From the NCBI GenBank assembly GCA_009760885.1, contig CM019717.1, positions 51,173,366 to 51,237,365 on the forward strand: DNA of 64,000 bases, in the 5' to 3' direction. Source of the DNA: Achatina immaculata (taxonomy: Eukaryota > Mollusca > Gastropoda > Stylommatophora > Achatinidae). A program made the translations under genes and the position numbers. Under the pieces are notes generated by a model that made no database searches, had not been told where the DNA came from, and was given only the letters and a program-made list of their open reading frames with translations. Below, piece by piece: positions 1-10,869 of the stretch; within the stretch, counting starts at the first letter, position 1; every line of letters begins with the position of its first letter.

Positions 1-1380
1 TTCATTCAAAACTAACAAATTTATAGAAAAGCAGTATAAAAACAATTACAATAATCAAGCCATACTTTAAACTAGACTATGCTTAGGAGGCATATAGTCT
101 ATATAAAACAGAAGTTATAAGAACTAATATTACTTGTATGTTTTACGTGAATTGGTATGGCATTCCAAAAGTGGGCAGCTGAGTAAGAGAAGCTTTTTTT
201 TAAACATGTCAAGCCTTGGTTTTGGGAGAATACAATTGTTTAAGCGTTGACTGTGTTTTGAGTTGGATTTCAACAACGACCACAGATAGGGTGGGGCATT
301 GTGCGATAGAATTTTATGAATTAACTTGGCCTTGTTGAAAAGAAATCTCTTCTTGAGGGGTAGAATATCAAGATGTTTGTCCTTATTTGTAATACGTGCT
401 GCATGTTTGTCATCTATAAGCTTTACTGCTCGTTTTTGAAGTGAGTAAAGTCTTTTTATGTTTGACATGGAACAACCATCCCAGACTGTGGAACAGTAGT
501 CCACGTGATATATGTGATATGTAGTATATTTTTCTGGTGTCTATGTCAAGAAAATGTTTAATTTTAGTAAACTGGTAAACTTTTTATGCATTGAGTTTGG
601 TTAGATTGTCTACATGATGATTTCAGCTGAGGTAGTGGTCAATCATGAGACCTAGAGTTTTATGTTCGCTAACATTCTCTATCTGTGAGGTTCCAGTGTG
701 GAGTTGTAGTGTTGTTGTTGTGGTTGGCGAATTTGTTAATTTCTGTCTTGTTGTAATGAGCATGGATTTTGTTTTGCTGGTGTTTATGAGCATTCTGTTG
801 TTATTGCTCCAGTTAATTAGACTCTTTATTTCAACTTGAATAGTTTACTCAAGGTTAATACAGTCATTGTCACTAGTGTAAACTGTGCAGTCGTCAGCAA
901 AGAGGTCACAAGATTATTTTTTGAGATGAAGTGGAAGGTCACTGATGTAGATGGTAAACAGGAGAGGACCAAGAATAGATCCCTGTGGAACACCATTATC
1001 AACCACAGATGAACTTGACTTTGAGTTTTTGAGGCAAACTACATGTTGTATGTTGGCACGAAAAGATCTAATAAATTGTGTCACGTCAGGGTGTAATCTA
1101 TACGTCTCAAGCTTTCTAACTAGGAATTCGTGATCAATCATGTCAAATAATTTTTTAAAGTCAACAAAGACCACATAATTTATCATCGTTTATATTAGAT
1201 AACCAACATTCTGTCATTTTTGTGAGAGCTGTGTGGCAGGAATGTTTTGGCCTAAAGCCTGACTGACAGTCAACAATCAAATCATTTTCTTGTATGTGTT
1301 GTAAGGTTGTTTTTTTAATGTGTTTTTCTAGTGGTTTTGACAAAGTCGATAGAATGGAAATTGGTCTTTAGCTTGAGGGA
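1..1380 (-). mobile_element. CR1/L2-like non-LTR retrotransposon, decayed 3' part
   Basis: On the minus strand this reads as the reverse transcriptase and C-terminus of a CR1/L2/jockey-type LINE. At about 1161-1343 is the block GFRPKHSCHTALTK. At 914-1186 are VFVDFKKLFDMIDHEFL (motif A) and NGVPQGSILGPLLF (motif B). At 890-901 is the catalytic FADD (motif C), in another frame. At 130-504 is the post-RT region with WDGCSMSNIKRLYSLQKR. The order is right for one element, but frames change between blocks and 505-880 holds stops, so it is dead. The 3' end probably lies near base 1, where TTCA-like sequence resembles the tetranucleotide tails of sister copies. The same family occurs at 4670-6225, 46795-46880 and 54630-55395. 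It cannot encode a working enzyme. The clade (CR1 versus L2) is a guess. Confidence 0.8.
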
Positions 1381-2034
1381 TATTTCTCCGATGGACGTTC
1401 TGGCAACTTTCTTTTGAGCTGGTAATAAGGCTCTAACAAACGCCTGCACCAGCTCTCTGTAACTGTTCTGACCTCTTAAAAGTTAGTTCCAGTTAAAAGA
1501 AACGTCATGACCGAATATTTTTCTAATGTCTCATTTCTCGGATGAACTTCTCGTATCCAGACAATGTGCACTGACAAGAGCATAGACGAGGGTAAATATC
1601 TAAGCCAAGTAATCTGGATCGATGAGGCTGGCTAAATGTGAATGTAATTTTGTGTAGGAAGATATCAACTCTTTTACAAATCCACGCCACCCAACCCCCC
1701 CCCCCCCAAATTTACCTTTACTTTTGTTATTAAAAAGGGGTGGGGGGCATGGGTAAATCATGACAAGCGCAAACGACTCGTAGGCGCCAAGTTCGAGATG
1801 AAATGTATCACTAATACTGCCAGTTTTTTGTTCACATAGTTAATCAGCAACAGACGGCGCTGAGAATTCTGCTGAAATGGCGTTTGCTTAATTGCCAGAG
1901 TTTGTTTTATACTTGTACCAAGATATCTGCTATGAGCATTTAATATCCTACCATTCACGACCGTATCTTCATTTAATCATTAAATTTTGTTTTGTGTTTT
2001 AATATGCCCGTTCCTTGAAAATATTTGCTCAGCT
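1381..2034. other. Intergenic/intronic, no gene recognised
   Basis: The first 100 bases may be a further decayed extension of the LINE to the left. A 13-base C run lies at 1695-1707. The 66-codon minus-strand ORF at 1758-1958 matches nothing I recognise. Confidence 0.5.
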
Positions 2035-2162
2035 GAAGAGAATAAATTTCAGGTAGTGTATTCACGAAGAGAATGAATTTCAGGTAGTATATTCACGAAG
2101 AGAATGAATTTTAGGTAGTGTATTCACGAAGAGAATGAATTTCAGGTAGTGTATTCACGAAT
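2035..2162. repeat. 31-bp minisatellite, about 4 copies
   Basis: A 31-bp unit containing GAATGAATTTCAGGTAGTGT is repeated head to tail with single-base differences. It ends at a partial unit near 2162. Confidence 0.9.
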
Positions 2163-2980
2163 AACTGCGATTTAGCTACTTTTTCCTTTGTTTCTGAAGC
2201 TTGTCGTTTGCTGCCTTCAGTCGGTGGTGCCTATGACACGCCTATGCTGATACCTACTAAAACTTGTGCATGCTTCTACAGTTTCTGCCTCGACTTCTCT
2301 CACACGCTGTACTTTTTAAAAAGGTCAAGAGAATCGCAAATGCTTCACTCATTTGCTTTGTGGCGGCAAATAAATCAAATTCAGTAGAGTTTCATTTATA
2401 AGACATAAAGAATTTTAAATTAACTCTTCAGTGTGATTTATAAGGCATAAAGAATTCTAAATTAGCTCTTGTCCCGCTTCTGAAGGCTCACATGTTATTT
2501 CAAGAGATGACTTAAAAAAAAATTCTCTGGCAGACATTGAAATATCAGGAAACGTAGAGTTACAGGTAATTTGAGCTTCAAGTAAAGATATACGTAACGA
2601 CCTTGCGCAATGAAATCTTCGAAACAAGGAGATCAAGTACAAATTTCCCATTGATTCTTATGCAGATGATCCAAACAACGAATATAACACATAAACCAAT
2701 GGTTTTGATTTGATCTTCTGATATACAGTAACACAATCAAATGAAATTGGAAAAAGATTTATGTGATTGATATACAACACTGCCAGGAGTAAGAGATAAT
2801 CTTATTTTCCCCTTTACACATCTTCTGTTAGATCTGATTTAATACACACTAGGCAGAATAGTTGAGGCGATCCAGTCTTGACATGAGAATTTCTAAACCG
2901 AGGGACTACTAAAAATCCTCTAAGATTTACTTTTTTGCAGTGTGTGTGAGCGCTCCGCTTTATCTTTTACTGGAAAAATA
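2163..2980. other. No feature recognised
   Basis: AT-rich sequence. A short direct repeat (an AAATTAACTCTTCAG-like stretch near 2415 and AAATTAGCTCTT near 2458, each after a GACATAAAG/GGCATAAAG motif) is the only structure seen. Confidence 0.4.
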
Positions 2981-4519
2981 TACTGTCTAAAAAACAAACA
3001 AAAAGAAACGCATAGCTTATATAAGCTTAATTTTGTATATGTTATGACAAAAGATTTTGTCCCGGGTATCTCAAACCAAACCAAAGATTGTCACCAAGAT
3101 ATCAGGTCCATGATTTAGCGCGAATTTTGCTATTCTCGTGTATAGTCAGAACGCAGTAGCTGACCTTGGTAATCACGCATTTTTTTTTTTTACCATAACC
3201 CCCGTTGCGTTTATGGAAGAGTCGTGATTTGTGTGGTAGCACAACTCACTTCCAACGCAAATGAAACCCTATAAAAGCATGAGGTTACACAATTCAGTTA
3301 ATTTTCAAGCAGACAGTTGTGGCGCGTCTATCGCAAAATTTACGCAACCTTGCTATTGGTCGCCAGTCAGCAGGCGAACCTCAAAGTCAGGTTGCCAGGT
3401 ATTTAAACGTGCAACAGAGTACCATAAGTCGACTTTTGCACCGTTTCCAAGCCACTGGCTCAGGTGAAGACCGGCACCGCAGTGGACGACCCAGGGTGAC
3501 AACAGCAGCTAATGATCGCTTTATTCGGGTTCATCATCTCAGAACCAGGTTTACAACAGCACCCTCAACTGTCCAGTCATTGCTTTCAGGACGTCGTGTG
3601 TCTGATCAAACTGTCCGGAATAGACTGCATGAAGCTGGACTGGTGGCACGACGACCTCACCGAGGTCCTGTCTTAACGAGACGCCATCGCCAAAATTGAC
3701 TTGTTTTGGCCAACCAGCATCGGCCCTGGACAACCGACAATCAATGGAGACGTATCTGATTTAGTGATGAATCTTCCTTTTTGTTGCACCGCCATGATAT
3801 GCTTAGAAGGGTCTACCGTAGGCCAAATGAACGTTTTGCCCAAAATTGCGTTGATGAAGATCCGCCTCACGGTGGTGGAGGTGTAATGCTATGGGGAATG
3901 ATCAATTTCACCGGCAGGTGTCCATAGGTGCAGACTGAAGGAGGCTTGAATACGCAACGATACGTCAATGAAATTCTTCGACCTCATGTCCTTCTATTTT
4001 TGGTTGCGAAAAGGTCTGTGTTTCAACAGGACAATGTCAGACCCCATTATACACGGTTCACCACACAGTTCCTGACTGCCAACAACATTCTCACCCTTCC
4101 CTGGTCATCCCTGTCTCCAGACATGAATCCGATCGAGCACCTATGAGATGAGCTGCAAAGACGTGTTTGTCGCCGAAATCTTTCTCCAGCCAATCGTCGT
4201 GATCTGTAGCAGGCACTCCAGGAAGAGTGGGCAGCCATCCCACAGGCGCACATCAGCCATCTTTCGGCATCTATACCCAGGAGATGCCAGTCGCTGATCG
4301 ATGCAAGCCGAGGCCACACACCATACTAACTTGAGAACCCCAGGGACTAACAAATCCACGTCACACAGATGCAAGAAACTGTCAAGCGAGTGTTTAAACT
4401 TTAGGTATTATTGTGTGCAATTTAAGTGTCATTCATTCAATTTAAAAGGCTATAGAATATAAAATGTATGGCTAAAATTGGGTCATCAGCAGTTATGCGT
4501 TTCTTTTTTTTCGACAGTA
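2981..4519 (+). mobile_element. Full-length Tc1-like DNA transposon
   Basis: The ends are inverted repeats. The left end at about 2981-3014 starts TACTGTC, then an A-rich run, then AAAGAAACGCATA. The right end at about 4493-4519 is the reverse complement (TATGCGTTTCTTT ... GACAGTA). TA dinucleotides flank both ends, as expected for Tc1/mariner insertion. The length of about 1.54 kb is normal for Tc1. It carries one transposase reading frame in + orientation (3319-4329), described separately. The element is complete end to end, which suggests a fairly recent insertion followed by point-mutation decay. Confidence 0.9.
3319..4329 (+). pseudogene. Tc1-family transposase, five in-frame stops, no frameshift
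   Basis: Cut-and-paste transposase of the DD34E Tc1 group. The N-terminal paired-like helix-turn-helix lies at residues 1-60 (QSAGEPQSQVARYLNVQQST, then RHRSGRPRVT). The catalytic residues are visible: first D in FSDESSF, second D in VFQQDNVRPH, and E in SLSPDMNPIEHL. The C-terminus reads SLIDASRGHTPY. The frame stays the same from 3319 to the natural stop at 4327-4329, about 336 codons, normal for Tc1. It is interrupted by stops at about 3700, 3757, 3925, 4144 and 4204. Several are what C-to-T or G-to-A changes would make of R, Q or W codons (for example HLWDEL has become HL-stop-DEL). Not functional as it stands. The start is the first ATG-like codon ahead of the HTH; LSQNLRNLAIGRQSAGEP is a usual Tc1 N-terminus. 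Confidence 0.9.
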
Positions 4520-4669
4520 TATATATTAACAATCAATGTTCACTGTTTCTGTTCAGATGTAAAGTAACTTTTAAAGTATTTTTAATAAATTCAAATTAAA
4601 TCTTCTAATCGGAAGTGAAGAAAAGAGTGTTACAGTGCTATATAAACCCAGCTTCTTATTACAGAGTTA

Positions 4670-4862
4670 TATAGAGCCAGCTTCATTTGTACGAGTGGCA
4701 TTGTTATTACTCCATTTGATTAGCTTATTTATATCGATCTGAAGAGCTGATCTTATGTTAACGCTATGTTTGTCACTGGCGTAAACTGTGCAGTGGTCGA
4801 CAGAAAGATCACATGTGGAGTTTTTCACATAGATCAGATCATTGATGTACGAGGTCCGACAC
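4670..4862 (-). mobile_element. CR1/L2-like LINE fragment (motif C region), left half
   Basis: The minus strand reads SYINDLIYVKNSTCDLSVDHCTVYASDKH, the counterpart of the YISDLPL...DLFADDCTVYTSD region of the copy at 1-1380. The FADD box has decayed to SVDH. It seems to be part of the same insertion as 5690-6225, split by the deleted mariner between them. Confidence 0.7.
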
Positions 4863-5112
4863 ACATACACACGCACACACATACACAAAACAGGACTGAC
4901 ATTATAGCTTTGAAACCGAATGGAAAAGTAGGGGGGGGGAGACAAAAAGTGGTTACAGAGTGGGGGAGGGGGGGAAGACAAAAAGTGGTTACAGAGTATA
5001 TTCTAACCTATCACTGTAAGATAAAGCTCAGCAGCTTCATCACTTTACTAAGCACCAATGGGCGCGTGTTCAAATACGAGACGTATGCCTATGCTCGGTT
5101 GAAAAACATTGC

Positions 5113-5660
5113 ATTGCAAACGAAACAGGAGTTAACATCAAGTTGTTTTTTTTTTTGGTGAAGCTTAAGAAATCCGCAACGGAAACTTTTCAGTCAGTGA
5201 CAGAGGCTTACAGTGATGAGTGGTTGTCTCGTGCATGCATTTCTGAATGGCACAAAGATTTCCGGAAGGCAGAGAAAGCGTGAAAGATAATGACAGTCGG
5301 TTGGATTTTGCATCAGGACAGTGCGTGCACCAGCCGTAGCGCTTTATCTGTGAGGCAGTTTTTAGCAAATCACAATGTCACTGTGCTCGAGTACACACCA
5401 TATTCGCTACATCTTGCTCTCTGTGACTTCTACCTTTGCCAAATATCAAGTTGGTGCTTAAAGGAACCCATTTTTTTCCACAGTAATTGTGAAAGCAAAA
5501 ACAACGGAGGTCCTCAACAACCTTCCAAAAAATGATCTGCAGAATTGCTATGAACGTTGGTAGCGTAGTGTGCAGCTTTGTGTCAACTCACACGAGAATT
5601 AGTCTGAAGGAGATCGAATTAACATAAAAAATAAAATGAGACGCAGGTACAGTCTCGTTA
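5113..5660 (+). pseudogene. Internally deleted mariner-like transposase
   Basis: The N-terminal part reads VKLKKSATETFQSVTEAYSD followed by SRACISEWHKDFRKAEKA. This is the DNA-binding helix-turn-helix of mariner transposases of the type also found domesticated in vertebrates. It jumps straight to WILHQDSACTSRSALSVRQF, the second-D region, where the usual HQDNAPAH is damaged. Next comes LEYTPYSLHLALCDFYL, the third catalytic block, with its D (YSPDLAP) lost. The C-terminus follows in shifted frames (LNNLPKNDLQNCYERW, then EGDRINI). About half of a 345-residue protein, including the first catalytic D, is missing. It lies between two pieces of one LINE and so appears to have inserted there. A non-autonomous or dead copy. 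Confidence 0.8.
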
Positions 5661-5689
5661 TTTTTGTGTTGCACCTCGTAAATAGCAAT

Positions 5690-6225
5690 CAACAGAGGCC
5701 ATAGAACAGATACGAGTGAAACACTGCCATCAGCTGTACTTGAATTTGACATGAAAACTTTAAAACATACAACCTGCTGCCTGAATGTAAGGAAGGAACT
5801 AGTCAGGGTGTAAATCTTAAGTTTCTAACTTTTTTTTTAACGGTGATTCTATGGTCTACCTTCTCAAATTCTTCACCTTTCCGAGCCATTAAGGCTCACT
5901 GCTGTAGATAAACGTTCCCCTTCATTCCTCTCTATTCCTAATCTTCTCTCTCTCTCTCTCTCTTAAAATCAACGAAAATAGCACAGAATAATTTATCATC
6001 CTTTATACTTGTAAGTCATATTTCTGTCTGGTTAGTGAGGGCGGTGTGACACGAATGCCTGTCAGTCAATAGATTATTTTCTCGTAAAAAGAATTTCTCG
6101 TCCAGTAGAGCTGTCTTTTGTTTTTGTTTTTCGAGAGCTTTTCGTAAACAAGATAGAATACTGGCTTATAGTTGGAAATATTACTAAATGAACCAGATTT
6201 AAAAGGTGGACATACTACAGCAACC
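5690..6225 (-). mobile_element. CR1/L2-like LINE fragment, right half
   Basis: Minus-strand pieces match the copy at 900-1380: the HSCHTALT box near 6030-6060, the DDKLFCAIFVDF box near 5975-6000, and the region around CCMLNVRK-like sequence at 5760-5800. A (TC)n run at about 5947-5963 has expanded inside the motif A region. It probably joins the fragment at 4670-4862, with the mariner copy inserted between them. Confidence 0.65.
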
Positions 6226-6229
6226 TTTA

Positions 6230-6757
6230 GTATGTTAGTGTGTCTGTAATGATTAATGCATATTAGTGTGTCTTTAATGGGCGGTGTTATGTTAGGGTGT
6301 CTTTAATGACGGGTGTTATGTTAGTGTGGCTTTAATGACGGGTGTTATGTTAGTGTGCCTTTAATGACGGGTGTTATGTTAGTGTGTCTTTAATGACTGG
6401 TGTTATGTTAGTGTGTCTTTAATGATGGGTGTTATGTTAGTGTGTCTTTAATGACGGGTGTTATGATAGTGTGTCTTTAATGACCGGTGTTATGATAGTG
6501 TGTCTTTAGTGACCGGTGTTGTGATAGCGTGTCTTTAATGACCGGTGTTATGATAGTGTGTCTTTAATGACCGATGTTATGATAGTGTGGCTTTAATGAC
6601 CAGTGTTATGTTAGTGTGGCTTTAATGACCGGTGTTATGATAGTGTGTCTTTAATGACCGGTGTTATGTTAGTGTGGCTTTAATGACCGGTGTTATGATA
6701 GTGTGTCTTTAGTGACCGGTGTTATGATAGTGTGTCTTTAATGACCAGTGCTGAAAG
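6230..6757. repeat. 29-bp minisatellite, about 18 copies
   Basis: The unit TTATGTTAGTGTGTCTTTAA plus TGACCGGTG repeats across the block. Units differ mainly at GTTAG/GATAG, GTGTC/GTGGC and GACGG/GACCG. GACGG variants sit on the left and GACCG variants on the right, so the array has grown in sub-blocks. Confidence 0.95.
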
Positions 6758-6904
6758 ACAGTATTTTCTCGCTAATTTCACCCACTCCTGCTGAACTGAT
6801 GTTCTGTAGTGATAAAAGATAACTGTGAATGTCAGTGACTACTTGGAAAAGAATGTTTATTTGAGAAAAAAAGGAGTAGAGAAGTGTTACGAAAAAAAAA
6901 CCCC

Positions 6905-7015
6905 TCAGTGCATTGACTAAGTGGTCTCACTGCACTGACTAAGTGGTCTCACTGCACTGCCTAAGTGGTCTCACTGCACTGCCTAAGTGGTCTCACTGCA
7001 CTGACTTAGTGGCAT
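6905..7015. repeat. 22-bp minisatellite, 5 copies
   Basis: The unit is CACTGCACTGACTAAGTGGT plus CT, with CTGCCTAA and CTGACTTA variants. It follows a short poly-A run and a CCCC. Confidence 0.9.
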
Positions 7016-7199
7016 GGAAAAAATAAAAGCATTTGAATTGATCGCACAAGATAGTGAAACATGATCGCCAACGCTGTACGGCACAGCACGCAATAATAAT
7101 AATAATAAAAACAGACGATCTGAAAACACAAAAAAGCTTCTCTGGGAAATTCCATTTTCAGATTATTGGCACCATAGGCAAGGCAAAATCTAGGTCATG

Positions 7200-7470
7200 T
7201 ACTTTAGAACATTATTATTATTATTCATGCTGGATACCGTAGGCTATCATGTTTCTCCATCTTGCGTGGTCTATGGTGTTTCATATTAATTCAAACGCTT
7301 TCTTTTTTTCATGTCACTGGATTTGTTCACTGTGATATTTGTTTGTTTCTCTTGGCCGTCCTATTTTGCTTTGTCCCTCGAATTGTCATAACTAGATTCT
7401 TCAATTTCTGTCTTCTCGTGAAATGTCCAAGAAATGTTGATTGTCTTCTTTTATTATTATTATTATGACT
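7200..7470. mobile_element. Possible LINE 3' end with ATT microsatellite tails
   Basis: Two ATT/TTA runs (about 7211-7225 and 7448-7467) flank sequence with the phrase TGGATACCGTAGGCTATCAT on the + strand. On the minus strand this is followed by a short open stretch ending in a stop and an AAT repeat, as in LINE 3' ends. No protein motif is firm. Confidence 0.25.
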
Positions 7471-7644
7471 ACTTTTCGTTGTTCTGAAACTTCTGTGAGG
7501 GCATCATCTTCGTTTGTTTTTCTGTGTCCATGGTATCTGTGGTATCTTTGGCCAAAATCACATCTCTGCTGCTTCCAGTTTCCTCGTCATCTTTATATTG
7601 ACTGTTCAAGTTTAACGACCACATAGCAATACTGATTCTATGGT

Positions 7645-7649
<5 letters not shown>

Positions 7650-7696
<47 letters not shown>

Positions 7697-7772
7697 GAGA
7701 GAGAGAGAGGGAGAGGGAGAAAGAGGGGGAGAGAGAGAGTGAAAGAGAGAGACAGAGAGAGAGAGAGAAAGA
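7650..7772. repeat. Compound (TA)n-(GA)n microsatellite
   Basis: About 22 TA dinucleotides run directly into a long, interrupted GA-rich tract. The open reading frame across it is a by-product of the repeat. Confidence 0.95.
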
Positions 7773-7849
7773 TTTTATATGTAATATCGCAATACCATAA
7801 ACACTTGTTTTATGTAGTATATGACGCTTAGTATATAATCAATAACAGG

Positions 7850-8312
7850 CGCGGAGCACCTGACAGTGTACCGTGGACCACTTGATAATGTACCGCGGTC
7901 TACTTGCTAATGTGTCGCGGATCACCTGATAATGTGCCGCAGTTTACCTGATAATGTGCCGCGTACCACCTGGTAATGTGCCACGGACCACCTGATAATG
8001 TGCCGCTGACCACCTGATAATGTACCGCGGTCTACTTGCTAATGTGTTGCGGACCACCTGATAATGTACCGCGGACCATCTGATAATGTACCGCGGTTTA
8101 CCTGATAATGTGCCACGGACCATCTGATAATGTACCGCGGGCCATCTGATAATGTGCCGCGTACCATCTGATAATGTGTCGCGTACCATCTGATAATGTG
8201 TCGCGTACCATCTGATAATGTGTCGCGTACCATCTGATAATGTGTCGCGTACCATCTGATAATGTGTCGCGGAATGCCTGACAAAGTGCCGCAGAGCACC
8301 CGATAGCGTGCC
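7850..8312. repeat. 22-bp minisatellite, about 21 copies
   Basis: The unit ACCATCTGATAATGTGTCGC plus GT occurs with ACCACC, TACTTGC and ATGTACC variants. The most uniform copies sit at 8160-8270 and the edges are more diverged. Minus-strand ORFs here come from the repeat. Confidence 0.95.
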
Positions 8313-9269
8313 GGGGGACCACAAGCGGCTTAATAGCAGTACTGGTCCTGTCTTATCTAATTATTATCTACTCTAATCATTAGTGCGAAGCTGATAAATC
8401 TGAACATTTCTTTAGCCGCGACTTACCTGGGAACGGGTTGAGAATTACTTTATGATGAAGGCAACAGTACCTTGCCACCTTCTAGTCCTTCATCGCAACA
8501 TCTGCACTAGCAGCAACAGGCCACGGAAACATTCAGATATTCACACATTGTGGATTATCCTGTGATCATGTGAGGAAGGCATGAAATCAACAAAACTTTT
8601 CAGCTTTGCTGAATTACTGTATTCTATATGCTATTAATATATTTTTTAACATTTCAAATTACGTTTGTGTAAGAAGAGTTTGACATGCTAAACCGCTGTC
8701 TAAGAAAATTGTTGGAAGCAGTTAATTATAGACATGGAATTAGTATTGTAAAATTTGAAACGAACTTCTTATCTTGTGTGTATCATGGATGTGTTTCCAT
8801 CGTATCAAAAGTTTACGTGGGATAAAATCTATCAAATATAACAGCTTTTTATTTGATTGCTTTCAGAAAACCTTTGAAAAACGTATAATATACTGTCTCG
8901 CAAAAGAATGTTAACACTTCATATAACTCGCGTATTTTGTTCCGATTGCAAGTAACTTTTCTAACGAACTGCAATGATTAGTGTGTTAGTAAAGAAGGGA
9001 AATTCAACAAAGCTGAACTTCAAACACAAGCGAGGCGATACCCACAGTGGTAGGTGGATGGAAATGAAGAGTCATATTTCTTAATAACATACTCCTTTTT
9101 CAATCACAGAAAGTAAGCAACAAATGTTTGAAGATCTTTATTGTATAATTTAACCGTTTGCAAATGACACCTTTTTTTATAGTTCAAATGAAAATCATTA
9201 TTTTTCCTGAATATATTTCACCGACGTAGCTTCTAAATATGCACGTGGAAGATGGGAATTTAACGTAAC
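8313..9269. other. No feature recognised
   Basis: AT-rich single-copy-looking sequence. No splice-bounded open stretch, transposon motif or tandem repeat was found on either strand. Confidence 0.4.
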
Positions 9270-9340
9270 CGTCATCAACATCATCGCCTTTCACTCCATT
9301 TAGAGCATAGGCCATGGATAAAGGATCAAGAATCGACTTC
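9270..9340 (-). mobile_element. Short LINE 3' end (family D)
   Basis: ATCATCGCCTTTCACTCC followed by AGAGCATAGGCCATGG matches the 3' ends at 50635-50680 and (reverse strand) 63620-63665. It has an ATC/GAT tail on its left side. Only the last tens of bases remain. Confidence 0.6.
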
Positions 9341-9449
9341 ATCAAGTTGGCTTTTTTTCAAGAATACCTGCACTTCGGAACCTGAAGTCACCATCACCGT
9401 CAAACTCGCCCGAGTCGGGGAAACAAAAAAGTAGATGGACTACACATCA

Positions 9450-9722
9450 GTGGATGTTTGCTGGCTGTTTGCTGGATGTTTGCTGGATGTTTGCTGGATG
9501 TTTGCTGGATGTTTGCTGGATGTTTGTTGAATGTTTGCTGGCTGTTTGTTGGCTGTTTGTTGGATGTTTGCTGGATGTTTGCTGGCTGTTTGTTGGATGT
9601 TTGCTGGCTGTTTGCTGGATGTTTGCTGGCTGTTTGCTGGATGTTTGCTGGCTGTTTGCTGGATGTTTGCTGGATGTTTGCTGGCTGTTTGCTGGATGTT
9701 TGCTGGATGTTTGCTGGCTGTG
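9450..9722. repeat. 11-bp minisatellite, about 25 copies
   Basis: The unit TGGATGTTTGC alternates irregularly with TGGCTGTTTGC and TTGG variants. Because 11 is not divisible by 3, all three + frames stay open with a period of 11 residues (GCLLDVCW-type). These ORFs are artefacts of the repeat. The minus-strand frame continues about 35 codons beyond the array (9723-9857) without a recognisable motif. Confidence 0.95.
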
Positions 9723-9889
9723 CTTGTCTAGAACATTAAAGATACGAAGGAGGCAGGTCTGATGGTCTTTGTCAGTATCTGAGCAGGTGGACATACTGAC
9801 ACCGCATGTCTTTTTGGTAATGACTTTGAATGCTAAGAAGCACCTGGACGAGGTCATCAGACCCTTCGTTTCCCCCTCAAATGAGGCAT

Positions 9890-10865
9890 CGTGGTACGCA
9901 ATTTACTTTTATGCACTATAATCACTATGCCATGGGGCAAATATTGCATGCACAGAGTTGATTTTGCTTACTATTTTTCTAGTGCTAACTAAAAAAAAAA
10001 CACTGTGCTAAATCGCTCTACTGTGCGAAAGCTTCGTTGTTTTTCATTTTAAAAAATTGTAAGTAGAGAATTCCTTGGCCTGCTCGTTCTCTTAACCCTC
10101 ACTCAACTGAACAAGCCTGAGACTTGTTAGGAAGGGCGATTCATAAGGCTCCTGAACAACAGATGTAGACACTCTTTGTTTTGAAGAACGCCCTACGGCT
10201 TCGACGGATGGTGACTCCATAAAATGACCTAGACAGGGCTTATTACATCATTTATACCCAGCATTCAAGCGTGTCACTGAAGCTACCAGATATCACACCC
10301 ACTCTTGTTAACAACAGGTCATTCGGACATTTTTTCATCATCTAATTTTGACAGTAATTCTTTTTTTCATTTACTTTTTAAAATAACTATATTTTTTCAC
10401 TGAGGATTTTCACATAAAAAAAAACAACAACAACAACTATGAGTAGCTGGTAAATTAATCAATTTTTGGATATACTAAATGTGGAAGAATCGTTTTACTT
10501 CATGCCGTTTTTTGTATGGCTTACTTATTATCTTTTTACTGAACTTCAAGCATTTACTGCTTAAACTTTTGTGAATAGTACGTATATCACATTCTGTATA
10601 CTGGCACATTACCAACTTTATTACGCGTAGAATCTGATTGCATTATATGCATTCTCCATTAAAGATTAAAGAACTATGTGTAACTTATACCTGGTTTGTT
10701 TCTTAGCACTTTGAATCACAATCCCTAAACAGCGTTTGTTTAGCTTATAAGCGTAAGCACAACACACAGAATTGCCCTTGATCTACGTTTTACGTGACGC
10801 GCACGGTCTGGAGAGCTCACTTACGTGAAGTCGCGTTAGAGTACATCACAGTTTCTTTCCCTGAG
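9890..10865. other. No feature recognised
   Basis: AT-rich sequence with short homopolymer runs. Nothing coding or repetitive could be supported. Confidence 0.4.
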
Positions 10866-10869
10866 ACAG

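Noticed and set aside
7944..8324. Minus-strand 126-codon repeat ORF
   Set aside because: A 22-bp array open in three frames; no splice or start context.
9447..9857. Cysteine-rich (+) and SKHPANSQQT-type (-) repeat proteins
   Set aside because: An 11-bp repeat opens every frame; composition simply mirrors the repeat.
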